A stretch of DNA of 21,237 nt from an uncultured Verrucomicrobiota bacterium (GCA_937894935.1 CALAYC010000292.1:1-21237), one strand, 5' to 3'. Shown: positions 8,161 through 17,100, numbered from the stretch's first letter. Notes: generated from the sequence alone by a model not told the origin. Program-made: numbers and translations.

Positions 8161-8577
8161 ATGAACGCGATGGTGCTGCAGTTAAACCTGATCCTGGCGT
8201 GGCTGTGGATCGTGCTCGGATTTCTCTCCGGCATGGTGATGGGCATGTTTTTTCACGATGAAAAATGGCTCGGCGGTTATGCCAGTCATTGCCGCCGCAT
8301 GTATCGCCTGGGACACATTTCCTTCTTCGGTCTCGGCGTCACCAACCTGCTCTTTTATTTCACAGTTCGCGCCACGGCTTTGGCGAATCCGTTGTTGCCC
8401 GTGGCGGCCTGGGCTTTCATCATCGGGGCAATCACGATGCCGATCTGTTGCGCGGTGATGGCGCACGCTCGCAAGGCGTACTTCATTTTTTCCGTGCCGG
8501 TCGTCAGCTTGATTCTTGGCGGTGGGCTGACGTTTTGGAGTTTGCTGTTCATCAACCCTCAACCGCTATCGCTCTAA
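8161..8577 (+). CDS. Four-helix membrane protein, function unknown
   Basis: This 138-residue protein is mostly hydrophobic, with four predicted helices at about 7-30, 52-69, 78-98 and 107-131. Between helices 1 and 2 is a polar loop, HDEKWLGGYASHCRRMYRLGH, with several His and Cys residues that could bind a metal or haem; this is only a suggestion. I do not recognise a named family. The stop (TAA, 8575-8577) shares a base with the ATG of the radical SAM gene (TAATG), so the two are probably translated together. As first gene of the rSAM/PLP-enzyme operon it may anchor, transport or sense something for that pathway. An alternative ATG lies three codons in. Confidence 0.8.
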   Translation: MNAMVLQLNLILAWLWIVLGFLSGMVMGMFFHDEKWLGGYASHCRRMYRLGHISFFGLGVTNLLFYFTVRATALANPLLPVAAWAFIIGAITMPICCAVMAHARKAYFIFSVPVVSLILGGGLTFWSLLFINPQPLSL

Positions 8578-9938
8578 TGAAACGTATTGGATTCATCGCC
8601 ATGAGCGGCGTGCGAGCGCACAACGCCGAACTCACGGAACTCGGACTGACGCTCCCTGGCTTCGTCGAGCGCAACAAACAAATCGCCTCGCTCCCCAGTC
8701 TCGGCCTGCTCACGCTCGCCGGACTCACACCTTCCGATCGATTCGAAGTGGAGTATCACGAAATCGCTGACCTGCGCGCGTTGCCGGAAATGCCCACCGA
8801 TTTCGACCTCGTCGCCATCAGCACGTTCACCGCGCAATTTTACGAAGCGTGTGATGTCGCGGATTATTACCGCAACCGCGGCGTGCCGGTCGTGATGGGT
8901 GGCATCACCGTTTCAGCTCTCGTGGAGCAATCGCTTGAACATTGCACCAGCGTGGTCATCGGCGAAGGCGAACCGCTCTGGCCACAAGTTCTCGCTGATT
9001 TGGAACGCGGCCATCTGCAACGCGTTTATCGCAACACACGCATCGGGAAATTTGATTTAGCCGCCGCACCGATGCCGCGATTCGATTTGCTCGATCCTGA
9101 GAAATACAATCGCATCACAGTGCAGACCAGTCGCGGTTGTCCGCATCGCTGCGAATTTTGCGCGAGTTCCATTTTGCTCACGCCGCATTACAAGGTGAAA
9201 CCGGTGGCAAAAGTTCTCGCTGAAATTCGCGCCATCAAAGCGATCTGGCCCAAGCCGTTCATCGAATTCGCCGACGACAACAGCTTTGTTCATCGCGATC
9301 ACTATAAACATCTATTACGCAAACTCGCTGCCGAAGATGTGCGCTGGTTTACCGAAACCGATATTCGCGTGGCGGACGATGATGAGTTACTCGGTTTGAT
9401 GCGCGATGCCAGGTGTCAGCAAATTCTGATTGGTCTGGAAAGTCCCCAGCGCCACAGTCTCGAGGGCATCGAATTGAAAAATAATTGGAAGGCACGGCAG
9501 CAGGATCGTTACAAAGCGGCCATCGAAAAAATTCAATCCTACGGCATCACGGTGAATGGCTGCTTCATTCTCGGGCTGGACCAACACACGCCGGAGATCT
9601 TCGATGACGTGCTGCAATTTATGCGCGAGTCTGGTCTTTACGAGGTACAGGTTACTTTTCCCACTGCATTTCCTGGCACGCCATTCTATGAACGATTGAA
9701 AGCTGAAGGTCGCATTCTCCGCGACAAGGCCTGGGAGCTTTGCACGCTTTTTGACATTAATATCAAACCGACGAATATGAGCGTTGCGGAGTTGCAATCC
9801 GGTTTTCTCCACCTCGTCAAACAGCTCTACTCCGAGTCCGATACACAAACGCGGCGACGACGCTTCCGACGTATGTTGCGGACCTCGCCAAACTTCACTC
9901 GGAAATCGCAATCCAACGAAGCCTTACTCGCAGCATGA
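8577..9938 (+). CDS. B12-binding-like radical SAM enzyme
   Basis: This 453-residue protein starts at the ATG at 8577, which overlaps the previous stop by one base. The frame is open upstream to 8265, but that part is antiparallel noise inside the membrane protein gene. Residues about 1-155 look like the Rossmann-like B12-binding domain found before many radical SAM domains (FDLVAIST, VVMGGIT, IGEGEPLWP), but no DxHxxG cobalamin-ligand motif is seen. The radical SAM core follows, with Cys188, Cys192 and Cys195 in RGCPHRCEFC for the 4Fe-4S cluster, FADDNSF, GLESP (about 287-291), and NGCFILGLDQHT. The layout resembles BchE/HpnJ-type enzymes that act on lipids, tetrapyrroles or peptides; the substrate is unknown. 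The stop overlaps the ATG of the PLP enzyme (ATGA), so the two products are probably made in step and act in one pathway. Confidence 0.9.
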   Translation: MKRIGFIAMSGVRAHNAELTELGLTLPGFVERNKQIASLPSLGLLTLAGLTPSDRFEVEYHEIADLRALPEMPTDFDLVAISTFTAQFYEACDVADYYRNRGVPVVMGGITVSALVEQSLEHCTSVVIGEGEPLWPQVLADLERGHLQRVYRNTRIGKFDLAAAPMPRFDLLDPEKYNRITVQTSRGCPHRCEFCASSILLTPHYKVKPVAKVLAEIRAIKAIWPKPFIEFADDNSFVHRDHYKHLLRKLAAEDVRWFTETDIRVADDDELLGLMRDARCQQILIGLESPQRHSLEGIELKNNWKARQQDRYKAAIEKIQSYGITVNGCFILGLDQHTPEIFDDVLQFMRESGLYEVQVTFPTAFPGTPFYERLKAEGRILRDKAWELCTLFDINIKPTNMSVAELQSGFLHLVKQLYSESDTQTRRRRFRRMLRTSPNFTRKSQSNEALLAA

Positions 9939-11161
9939 ACGCTTCCTTGCAAAACTGTTATCACGGTGGCGCATTTTTCGATGCCATCGGCACGGAGTTC
10001 AACCAACTCGAACGCCGAAACGAAATCATCAACGCCGACGTCCTCGACGCATGGTTTCCGCCGTCGCCGAAAGTCATTGCCGCGCTCACCGACGAACTTC
10101 CGTGGTTATTGCGCACGTCGCCACCGACGCAATGCGAAGGTTTGATTCGAGTGATTGCGCGTCAACGCGGCATTTCGGAAGACAATATTCTGCCCGGCGC
10201 AGGTTCGTCGGACCTCATTTTTCTCGCGTTGCGGGAATGGCTCGACTGCGATTCACGTGTCCTGATTCTCGATCCGATGTACGGCGAATACGCTCACGTC
10301 CTCGAGTCGGTGATCGAATGTCACGTGGATCGGTTTCAGTTACAACGCGTGGACAATTTCCGTATCAACCTTGAGCAACTGGCTAAAGTCGCGAGAAAGC
10401 ATTTCGACCTGATTATCCTCGTCAATCCGAACAGTCCGACCGGTCAGCACATTTCACGAGAAAATCTCGAAGCGTTATTGCAGCAGATTCCTGCGACGAC
10501 TCGTGTCTGGGTGGACGAAACGTACGTGGAATACGCGGGACTGGATCAATCGCTCGAAACCTTCGCGGCGCAGAGCCGAAATGTGGTGGTGTGCAAATCC
10601 ATGTCGAAGCTCTACGCGTTGAGCGGAGCGCGCGCAGCGTATTTGTGCGGGCCGGTTGAAATCATTTCTGCATTACGACCACTGACGCCGCCATGGGCGG
10701 TGAGTCTGGTGGCACAAGTGGCAGCCGTCGCAGCGCTACAAGATCAGGAATATTACGTCACCCGCTGGCGCGAGACGCATCAACTTCGCGCGCAGCTTTC
10801 CGATGCGTTGCGTCAGCTTGACGGTTGGGACGTGCTGCCCGGCGTCGCCAATTTCCTGCTCTGCTTTTTACCTGAACACGGACCGACCGCCGCCGACTTT
10901 GTGCAAGATTGCCGCGCGCATGGGCTTTTTCTGCGTGACGTCGGAAGTATGGGCCGCAATCTCGGTCGCCGCGCCTTGCGCATCGCCGTAAAAGACGCTC
11001 CCACCACTGAGCGCATGCTCAACATTATCCAGCAGGTCAATCGCGCTGCGAAATCATCACGAACATCTACGGCGACGACGCTTTCGGCTTCTGACTCACA
11101 AAAGAACGCAGCAATTCGATCTGGCAATCTTGCCAAAGTCGAACGGACGACAATTGGATGA
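9935..11161 (+). CDS. Fold-type I PLP enzyme (HisC/CobD-like aminotransferase or decarboxylase)
   Basis: The 408-residue protein has class I/II aminotransferase features: an N-terminal HGG, PGAGSSDLIF, ILDPMYGEY, NPNSPTG (164-170), WVDETYVEY with Asp194 for the pyridine nitrogen, the probable Schiff-base Lys225 in KSMSKLYALSGARAAY, and Arg349 in RRALRI for carboxylate binding. Overall it resembles histidinol-phosphate aminotransferase and threonine-phosphate decarboxylase (CobD). It is not in a histidine or cobalamin operon, so neither name should be taken over. It overlaps the radical SAM gene by 4 bp (ATGA). The last 35 or so residues (after about 372) are a Ser/Thr/Ala-rich tail beyond the usual family end. 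The reaction could be transamination or decarboxylation of a substrate shared with the radical SAM enzyme. Confidence 0.88.
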   Translation: MNASLQNCYHGGAFFDAIGTEFNQLERRNEIINADVLDAWFPPSPKVIAALTDELPWLLRTSPPTQCEGLIRVIARQRGISEDNILPGAGSSDLIFLALREWLDCDSRVLILDPMYGEYAHVLESVIECHVDRFQLQRVDNFRINLEQLAKVARKHFDLIILVNPNSPTGQHISRENLEALLQQIPATTRVWVDETYVEYAGLDQSLETFAAQSRNVVVCKSMSKLYALSGARAAYLCGPVEIISALRPLTPPWAVSLVAQVAAVAALQDQEYYVTRWRETHQLRAQLSDALRQLDGWDVLPGVANFLLCFLPEHGPTAADFVQDCRAHGLFLRDVGSMGRNLGRRALRIAVKDAPTTERMLNIIQQVNRAAKSSRTSTATTLSASDSQKNAAIRSGNLAKVERTTIG

Positions 11162-11207
11162 ACGCCTTACACGTTCGCATTTCACGCAAACGCACAAACT
11201 GATCCTC

Positions 11208-11220
11208 AGGTCCGGGACCT
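11208..11220. repeat. Short palindrome and inverted repeat between the PLP-enzyme and lipoprotein genes
   Basis: AGGTCC-G-GGACCT is a perfect palindrome with 6-bp arms. Around it, CCTCAGGT (11204-11211) recurs inverted as ACCTGAGG about 60 bp downstream, just before the lipoprotein gene. The 138-bp gap may carry a regulatory structure. There is no T-tract, so it is not a clear terminator. Confidence 0.35.
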
Positions 11221-11299
11221 CCTCAGTGCGCAAAAGCAAAACTCCGTTCTTGTATTTTCACCCACTGCACCTGAGGTTGGACGCAACCACTGATTCACT

Positions 11300-11869
11300 A
11301 TGAAAGCCACTCGAATGCCGCTTCTTGGCCTGACTCTCGCATTGCTCACCGGTTGCGTGGTGACGTCCATTAATCCGTTCTACACGACGAAAGATGTCAG
11401 CTTTGATGCCACGTTGCTCGGAAAGTGGGGTGACGTGGATCAGCCTGAAAAAACGGACATTCTGTGGACCTTCGAACGCGCTGGCGGTCAGACATATCAA
11501 CTGACCATTCCCGATGGCAGTACCACGAATTCGTTCGATGCTCATCTGTTTACACTCGATGGACAGAAGTTTCTCGATTGTTTCACGCGTGACCGCATTC
11601 CCTACTCCGCGCCGACGCACCTGTTGTTTCGCATCAATCGGATGACGCCGCAACTCGAGCTGCAACTTCTCAGTTACAAGTGGCTCGGCGAACTGCTGGA
11701 AAAAGACCCGAAAGCTATCCGTCACATAATTGCTCCCGCAGCGGGCGATTCGGAAGAAAAAGGATTGCTGGTGCTGACCGCGGACACAGCCGAGCTACAG
11801 ACGTTCATCCGAAAACATCTCAAAAATACGAACGCGTGGGACGATCCCATGGTGCTGCAAAAGCGGTGA
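11300..11869 (+). CDS. Small lipoprotein, function unknown
   Basis: This 189-residue protein has a classic lipoprotein signal: MKATRMP, a hydrophobic run, and the lipobox LLTGC with Cys19. The mature part is soluble and rather polar. It begins VVTSINPFYTTKDVSFDATLLGKW and contains a WTFERAGGQTYQLTI segment that reads like a small beta-rich domain. The opening (NPFY followed by a LLGKW segment) is a pattern I associate with uncharacterised lipoproteins, but I cannot name a family. It is 138 bp after the PLP-enzyme gene and 106 bp before the GT-C-like gene, in the same direction, so membership of the upstream operon is possible but not shown. Location at the envelope is likely; a role is not evident. 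Confidence 0.82.
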   Translation: MKATRMPLLGLTLALLTGCVVTSINPFYTTKDVSFDATLLGKWGDVDQPEKTDILWTFERAGGQTYQLTIPDGSTTNSFDAHLFTLDGQKFLDCFTRDRIPYSAPTHLLFRINRMTPQLELQLLSYKWLGELLEKDPKAIRHIIAPAAGDSEEKGLLVLTADTAELQTFIRKHLKNTNAWDDPMVLQKR

Positions 11870-11920
11870 AATTTTCGCCACAGCCATATCGAATTTGTTC
11901 CGCCCGTTCTCAGGAATCCA

Positions 11921-11949
11921 TTGACCCGATTTCGGCGGCTACCTAGATT
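11921..11949 (+). promoter_or_regulatory. Candidate promoter for the GT-C-like gene
   Basis: TTGACC (11921-11926, 5/6 to the -35 consensus) and TAGATT (11944-11949, 4/6 to the -10 consensus) are exactly 17 bp apart. Initiation would fall near 11955-11957, giving a leader of about 20 nt before the ATG at 11976. The -35 lies in the left arm of a long inverted repeat, while the right arm covers the expected transcription start. This is the best sigma-70-like promoter I found in the window. Confidence 0.45.
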
Positions 11950-11970
11950 CTGCGCGCCGGAGTCGGGTCA
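11922..11970 (+). terminator. 16-bp stem-loop just upstream of the GT-C-like gene (terminator or operator)
   Basis: The left arm at 11922-11937 (TGACCCGATTTCGGCG) pairs with the right arm at 11955-11970 (CGCCGGAGTCGGGTCA) over 16 positions: 14 Watson-Crick pairs and two G-T wobbles, with a 17-nt loop. The stem ends 5 nt before the ATG at 11976. In read-through RNA from the lipoprotein gene it would fold strongly and either halt transcription (there is no T-tract) or bury the translation start. As DNA, its outer arms TGACCCGA/TCGGGTCA could be an operator overlapping the candidate promoter. Confidence 0.55.
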
Positions 11971-11975
11971 TCCAC

Positions 11976-13913
11976 ATGTCATCTTTAGCTGCCGTCAAAG
12001 TCTGGATCTGGTTGTCTGTGTTCGCCACGGGCGCGGGCTGGCTCCTCTCGTTCTTCGGAATCCTCAATTGGATTGGTTACATCGTTCTCGGCGTCGTCAC
12101 GTTGATTACCTGCTCGGAACTTCGCAATCGCGGCCTCATCGAGCGCGGCAATCTGCGCTTCGGCTGGAACTGGCAAAAACTGCGCCGCCGTTTTTGCCGG
12201 CCTTTTCCACTGATGTTTCTGGCGCTGGCGTTGCTCGCGCTGTTTGGCGGATTGCTTTATCCACCGTCCAATCACACCGGCCTGAGCTATCGCATTCCGC
12301 GCGTGTTGAACTGGCTCGCCGCGGATCAATGGCACTGGATTTACGCGCCGAACATTCGCGTCAACACCCGCACGCCCGGCATGGAATGGCTTACCGCACC
12401 GCTGTTTCTCGTGCTGCGCTCCGACCGGTTTTTGTTCTTGCTGAATATCATTCCGTTTCTGCTCACGCCGGGATTGCTGTTCAGCATGTTGACGCGTCTC
12501 GGCGTGCGAGCGCGCGTGGCGTGGCAATGGATGTGGATTCTGCCGACCGCTTACGTGTTTTTGCTGCAAGCCGGCAGTGCGGGGAATGACGCATTTCCCG
12601 TCGTGTATGCGTTGGCCGCGATTGATTTTGGCTGTCGTGCGTGGACTTCGCGAAAGCCAAGTGATCTCTGGCATTCCGGTCTGGCTATCGCTCTTTTAAC
12701 CGGCGCGAAAGCCAGCAATCTGCCGCTCTGCCTCATGTGGCTGGTGCTGGTTGCGCCGCTGTGGCGATTGCTGCGCGAGAAACCCATCGGCGCAACGGTC
12801 GTCGGACTCATCATGATTCTTGTGTCCGCCGTACCGACGATGTTGCTGAACTGGGGTTACGTCGGCAATTGGTCCGGGCTGAACATCGAGAAACCCGGCA
12901 TGGCGCTCAGCAACCCGTTCGTCGGACTTTGGGGCAATCCGCTGTTATTGGCGCTCAATAATCTTTGTCCGCCGTTTTTCCCGATCGCGAACTGGTGGAA
13001 TCAGAATGCTGTGGAATTGTTACCTGAATTTCTGCGCCAACCGTTGATTAACAACTTCGAGTGGCCATTTCATCAACTCTGGGAAATTCCCTTCGAAGAT
13101 TGGGCCGGACTGGGCCCGAGCGTTTCGCTGTTGATGATGATCGCTGGCGGTTGGGCGATAATTGAATTGTTACGTCGCAAAACACTTCAGCCGCGTGGCC
13201 TCGCGATGTCGCCACGCATCTGGAAACTGACGCTGCTGTCGGGTTGGATCGGTCTCGCCGCCTACTGCATGAAATCCGGCATGGTAACGCCAGGCCGATT
13301 GATCGCACCGTATTATCCGCTGTTGCTGCCCGGACTGCTCTTGGGCGGCGGCCAATTGGCGCTGATTAAAACCCGTTGGTGGCGCGTTTTAGTGTGGTTG
13401 AATTTCCTCGTCGCAGTTGTGGTTTTGGTCATTACCCCGCCGCGACCGCTCTGGCCTGCGAGAACCATTCTGACGAAACTGCAATCGCAATATCCGGACA
13501 ATCGCATCATTGAGCGTGCCCTTGCGACTTACACCGCGTATTCGATTCGTCACGATCCGCTCGCGCCACTGCGCGACGCCTTACCACCGAAACTGGAATT
13601 ACTCGGCCTCGTTTCCGGTCCGGACGAATTGGACATTTCATTTTATCGGCCGTTCTTCGCGCGTCGCATCGCGTACATCGGGGTTCATAACGAAGACCTC
13701 GAAAAAATTCGCGCCCGCAAAATTGAATACGCGATCGCGAGCGAACTCCTGTTCGAACTGGAAAAGGTTTCTCTCGAAGACTGGTTGAAAGAACGACAAG
13801 CGGAAGTTCTGACGAACTACTCCGCCACCATCACAGTATCCACCGGACCGCAGAAATATCATCTCATCCGGTTTCCCACCAACCAGCCGCCGAAGCGATT
13901 TACTCCGCAGTAA
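11976..13913 (+). CDS. GT-C-like polytopic membrane protein, function unproven
   Basis: This 645-residue protein has roughly a dozen hydrophobic helices up to about residue 490 and a soluble C-terminal domain (about 500-645). Segments such as YPPSNHTGLSYRIPRV (95-110) and QAGSAGNDAFPVVYALAA (198-215) resemble the bacterial GT39/ArnT-like membrane glycosyltransferases, whose first large loop usually reads like PPNxWDSxxYHxPRV. Here the position of the usual acidic residue in that loop is Thr101, so the standard catalytic aspartate seems to be missing. It may use another residue, be inactive, or have another role. No upstream start is possible in frame, because a TGA at 11922-11924 is followed by no start codon before 11976. 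The gene is preceded by a stem-loop and a candidate promoter and followed by a strong hairpin. Confidence 0.75.
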   Translation: MSSLAAVKVWIWLSVFATGAGWLLSFFGILNWIGYIVLGVVTLITCSELRNRGLIERGNLRFGWNWQKLRRRFCRPFPLMFLALALLALFGGLLYPPSNHTGLSYRIPRVLNWLAADQWHWIYAPNIRVNTRTPGMEWLTAPLFLVLRSDRFLFLLNIIPFLLTPGLLFSMLTRLGVRARVAWQWMWILPTAYVFLLQAGSAGNDAFPVVYALAAIDFGCRAWTSRKPSDLWHSGLAIALLTGAKASNLPLCLMWLVLVAPLWRLLREKPIGATVVGLIMILVSAVPTMLLNWGYVGNWSGLNIEKPGMALSNPFVGLWGNPLLLALNNLCPPFFPIANWWNQNAVELLPEFLRQPLINNFEWPFHQLWEIPFEDWAGLGPSVSLLMMIAGGWAIIELLRRKTLQPRGLAMSPRIWKLTLLSGWIGLAAYCMKSGMVTPGRLIAPYYPLLLPGLLLGGGQLALIKTRWWRVLVWLNFLVAVVVLVITPPRPLWPARTILTKLQSQYPDNRIIERALATYTAYSIRHDPLAPLRDALPPKLELLGLVSGPDELDISFYRPFFARRIAYIGVHNEDLEKIRARKIEYAIASELLFELEKVSLEDWLKERQAEVLTNYSATITVSTGPQKYHLIRFPTNQPPKRFTPQ

Positions 13914-13935
13914 ACACTGTCACGTCGTGCTCGAT

Positions 13936-13969
13936 GGAAATCCGTTTCCCCGAAACGTCTCGGATTTCC
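13936..13969 (+). terminator. Hairpin after the GT-C-like gene, probable terminator
   Basis: GGAAATCCG (13936-13944) and CGGATTTCC (13961-13969) form a perfect 9-bp stem. Within the 16-nt loop, TTTC (13945-13948) can also pair with GAAA (13952-13955). The stem starts 23 nt after the stop at 13913 and is followed by a T-rich but not uniform stretch (AAATTTCTTTG). It would end the GT-C-like transcript and separate it from the gene at 14142. The rest of the 228-bp gap shows nothing I can support. Confidence 0.5.
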
Positions 13970-14141
13970 AAATTTCTTTGTCGGTCATTGCATCAAGACA
14001 ACCAATAACTCATTACCTTCCCAGGGCGGCATTCAGTAAAACGCCAAGCCATTTTGTCTTTCGACGCAGTTCGGTTATTCCAATGCCTCATCTTGATTTT
14101 CAATTTTCACTTTGGCCCGGCCCGGGTAGCTTGGCGGCGCA

Positions 14142-17100
14142 ATGAATCAGAGTTCACCTGAGCCGGTCGTACCCGATTCTCCTCACCTTGATGCTCCGCG
14201 AGCGCGCACCGATTCCATCGGTGGTTTCTGGGCGCTGTTCATCACGCAATTTCAAGGCGCGTTCAGCGACAACGTTTTCAAGTTCCTCGTCATTTTCTTA
14301 ATCACCAGCACGTTTCCGCCGGAGCAACGCGATCGTCTGGTCTCCCTGGCGTTGGCTTTGTTCGCTGTGCCGTTTGTTCTTTTTTCGATGGCAGGCGGCT
14401 TTCTCGCCGACCGCTTCAGCAAACGCAAAGTCATCGTCGGTGTGAAAATCGCCGAAGTCGGCATCATGGGGCTGGGACTGATCGGGCTATGGCTGCAAAA
14501 CGTGAATTTCCTGCTCGGCGTGATTTTTCTAATGAGCGTGCAAAGCGCCTTCTTTGGACCATCGAAATACGGCTCGGTGCCGGAGTTGTTGACCGAAAAG
14601 AAACTTTCCTGGGGCAACGGCTGGCTTGGTCTCGGAACGTTCTTCGCCATTATCGCCGGTGGCGTCGTCGCAGGCGTCATGCACAAAACATTTGGCGAAC
14701 AAATTTACCTCGGCGGAATCGTTCTCATCGCGCTGGCAATTGTCGGTGTAATCAGCAGCTCGTTCATCACGAAATTACCCGCCGCGAATCCGTCAAAAAA
14801 ATTTAAGCTCAATTTCCTCGGCGATATCTGGCAGAACCTCGCGCAAATTCGGCGCGACCGCGTGCTTTCGCTGGCCATCATCGGCAGCGCGTACTTCTGG
14901 TTCATCGGCGCGCTGTTCGGTGAACCGACCATTCTCGCCTACAGCCAGGACGTTCTCCATTTGGACGAAATGCAAATCAGTCTGCTGCGGGCGTGCCTGG
15001 CCATCGGCATCGGACTCGGCAGTGTCGTAGCGGGCATTTTGTCGGGACGAAAAATCGAGTACGGGTTGATTCCACTCGGCGCGGCAGGGCTTTCGATTTG
15101 CGCGGCGATTCTGGCGATTCCCGGTTGGTCGGCGGTGCAAGTCGGCATCATTCTCGGCATTCTCGGATTCTCCGGCGGATTCTACGTCGTCCCGATCAAT
15201 GCGCTGATTCAACACCGCCCCGACGCGAAAGATAAAGGCTCCATCATCGCCACGAACGCCTGGTTGACCTCCGTAGGCGTATTCGTCGCGTCCGGAGCGT
15301 ATGCACTCTTGAAATCCGTGCTGGGTCTGGATTCCACGACGATCTTTCTGATTGGCGCCATCTTTACATTCGCCGGAACGATTTACGCCGTAACGCTCGT
15401 GCCGGATTCGTTACTTCGCTTCTTCATGTGGCTCGCGACACATTCGCTGTATCGCCTCAACGTGCTGGGACGCGACAACATTCCGGCCAAAGGCGGTGCG
15501 CTCTTCGTTTGCAATCATCTCTCGCTCGCCGACGCCGTCCTGTTGCAAGCGGCCGTGGATCGCCCGATTCGCTTCATCATGTTGAAGGCGATTTACGATC
15601 AGAAATTCATCGGCACATGGGCGAAGATTACCGGCGCGATTCCGATTTCTTCCGAACTGCGTCCGCGCGAAATGATCAAGTCTCTGCAAACCGCCAGCGA
15701 CGCCATCAAGAACGGCGAGGTCGTTTGCATTTTTGCCGAAGGCCAAATTACGCGCATCGGTCAGATGATGCCGTTCCGACGCGGCTTTGAACGCATCATG
15801 AAAGACGTCAATGCGCCCATTATTCCGGTCGGACTCGATGGTCTCTGGGGCAGCATTTTCAGTTTCGAAGGCCAACGCTTTTTGTGGAAGTGGCCGAAGC
15901 GCATTCTGGATCCCATCACCATCAATTTCGGCAAACCGCTGCCGCCTTCCGCGACACCATTCGAGGTGCGTCAACACGTGCAGGAACTTCTGGCCGAAGC
16001 CTGGGAACTTCGCAAAGCCCGCATGTTGCCGTTGCAACGACAGTTCATCCGGACCGCACGCAAACATCCACGCCGCTTCGCCATGGCCGATGCGAATACG
16101 TCTGGCATCAACCTCAGTGGAGCATTGACGCGAGCCGTCTTGTTGGCGCGTCGGCTCAAATCGGTTTGGACCGGACAACGCATGGTCGGCTTACTGTTGC
16201 CACCAAGTGTCGCAGGCGCATTGACGAACTGGGCGGCGCTGCTCTGCGGCAAAGTGCCGGTGAATCTGAATTATACGCTCTCTGAAGAAGCGTTGACTTC
16301 GTGCTTCCAACAATGCGAACTCAAAACCATTCTCACATCGCGCGTCTTCGTAGCGAAAGTGAAACTTAAACTTCCGGGCAATGTCATCTATCTCGAAGAC
16401 GTCATGCAATCGCTGCCGTCCTTCGGCGAAAAACTCGCGGCGTTTTTCTGTGCGCGCTTCCTACCCGCCGCCTGGCTGGAAAAAAGTTTGCGCGACCGCT
16501 CATTGCTCAAAGAGAAAACGGCACAGAACCGTCTGGATGAACTGGCCACGGTAATTTTTTCCAGCGGCAGCACCGGCGAACCCAAAGGCGTGATGCTGTC
16601 GCATTACAACGTCGGCTCAAACATTGAGCAACTCGGTCAGACATTTTCGTTTGGTCGCAAAGACAAAGTGCTCGGTGTATTGCCGTTTTTTCATTCGTTC
16701 GGATTCACCGGCACGCTGATGTTGCCGGGCGTACTCGGTATCGGCGCGGTTTATCATGCGAATCCGCTCGACGCGAAAACCATCGGTCAGCTCGTAGCCG
16801 ATCACGAAGTCACGTTTGTTCTCGCAACACCTACATTTCTGCAAATCTACATGCGCGGCTGCACGGCAGAACAATTCGGCAGCGTGCGCCTCGTCGCTGT
16901 CGGTGCGGAGAAATTGCCGGAACGCCTGGCGACCTTATTTGAAGATCAATTCGGTATCCGCCCGTTCGAAGCGTATGGCTGCACCGAATGTTCACCGGCC
17001 GTCACGGTGAACACACACGATTATCGCGCGCCGGGATTTCGTCAGGTCGGCGCGAAACGCGGCAAAATCGGTCATCCGTTGCCTGGCGTTTGCGTCCGCA

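Noticed and set aside
8265..8576. Upstream extension of the radical SAM frame
   Set aside because: The extra 104 residues overlap the membrane protein gene, are Arg/His-rich and low in structure, and the family-like start MKRIGFIAMSG is at 8577.
9935..11161. Naming the PLP enzyme hisC or cobD
   Set aside because: The motifs are shared by many fold-type I enzymes, and no histidine or cobalamin genes are nearby.
11921..12589. 222-codon plus-strand frame beginning before the GT-C-like gene
   Set aside because: It is out of frame within the GT-C-like gene, and its composition (many Arg, His and Ser) is typical of a shadow frame; the 11976 frame has clear membrane helices.
11985..12674. 229-codon minus-strand frame
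   Set aside because: It is antisense to the membrane protein gene; its translation is rich in Arg, Gln and His with no domain.
14090..14141. Short palindrome in CCCGGCCCGGG before aas
   Set aside because: The arms are only five G/C bases, which is expected by chance in GC-rich DNA, and no promoter or T-tract goes with it.
13927..14145. 72-codon frame in the gap before aas
   Set aside because: It spans the strong hairpin at 13936-13969, overlaps the aas start, has no recognisable domain, and reads like random intergenic translation.
15411..16178. 255-codon minus-strand frame
   Set aside because: It is antisense to the PlsC part of aas, where HX4D and other motifs fix the true frame.
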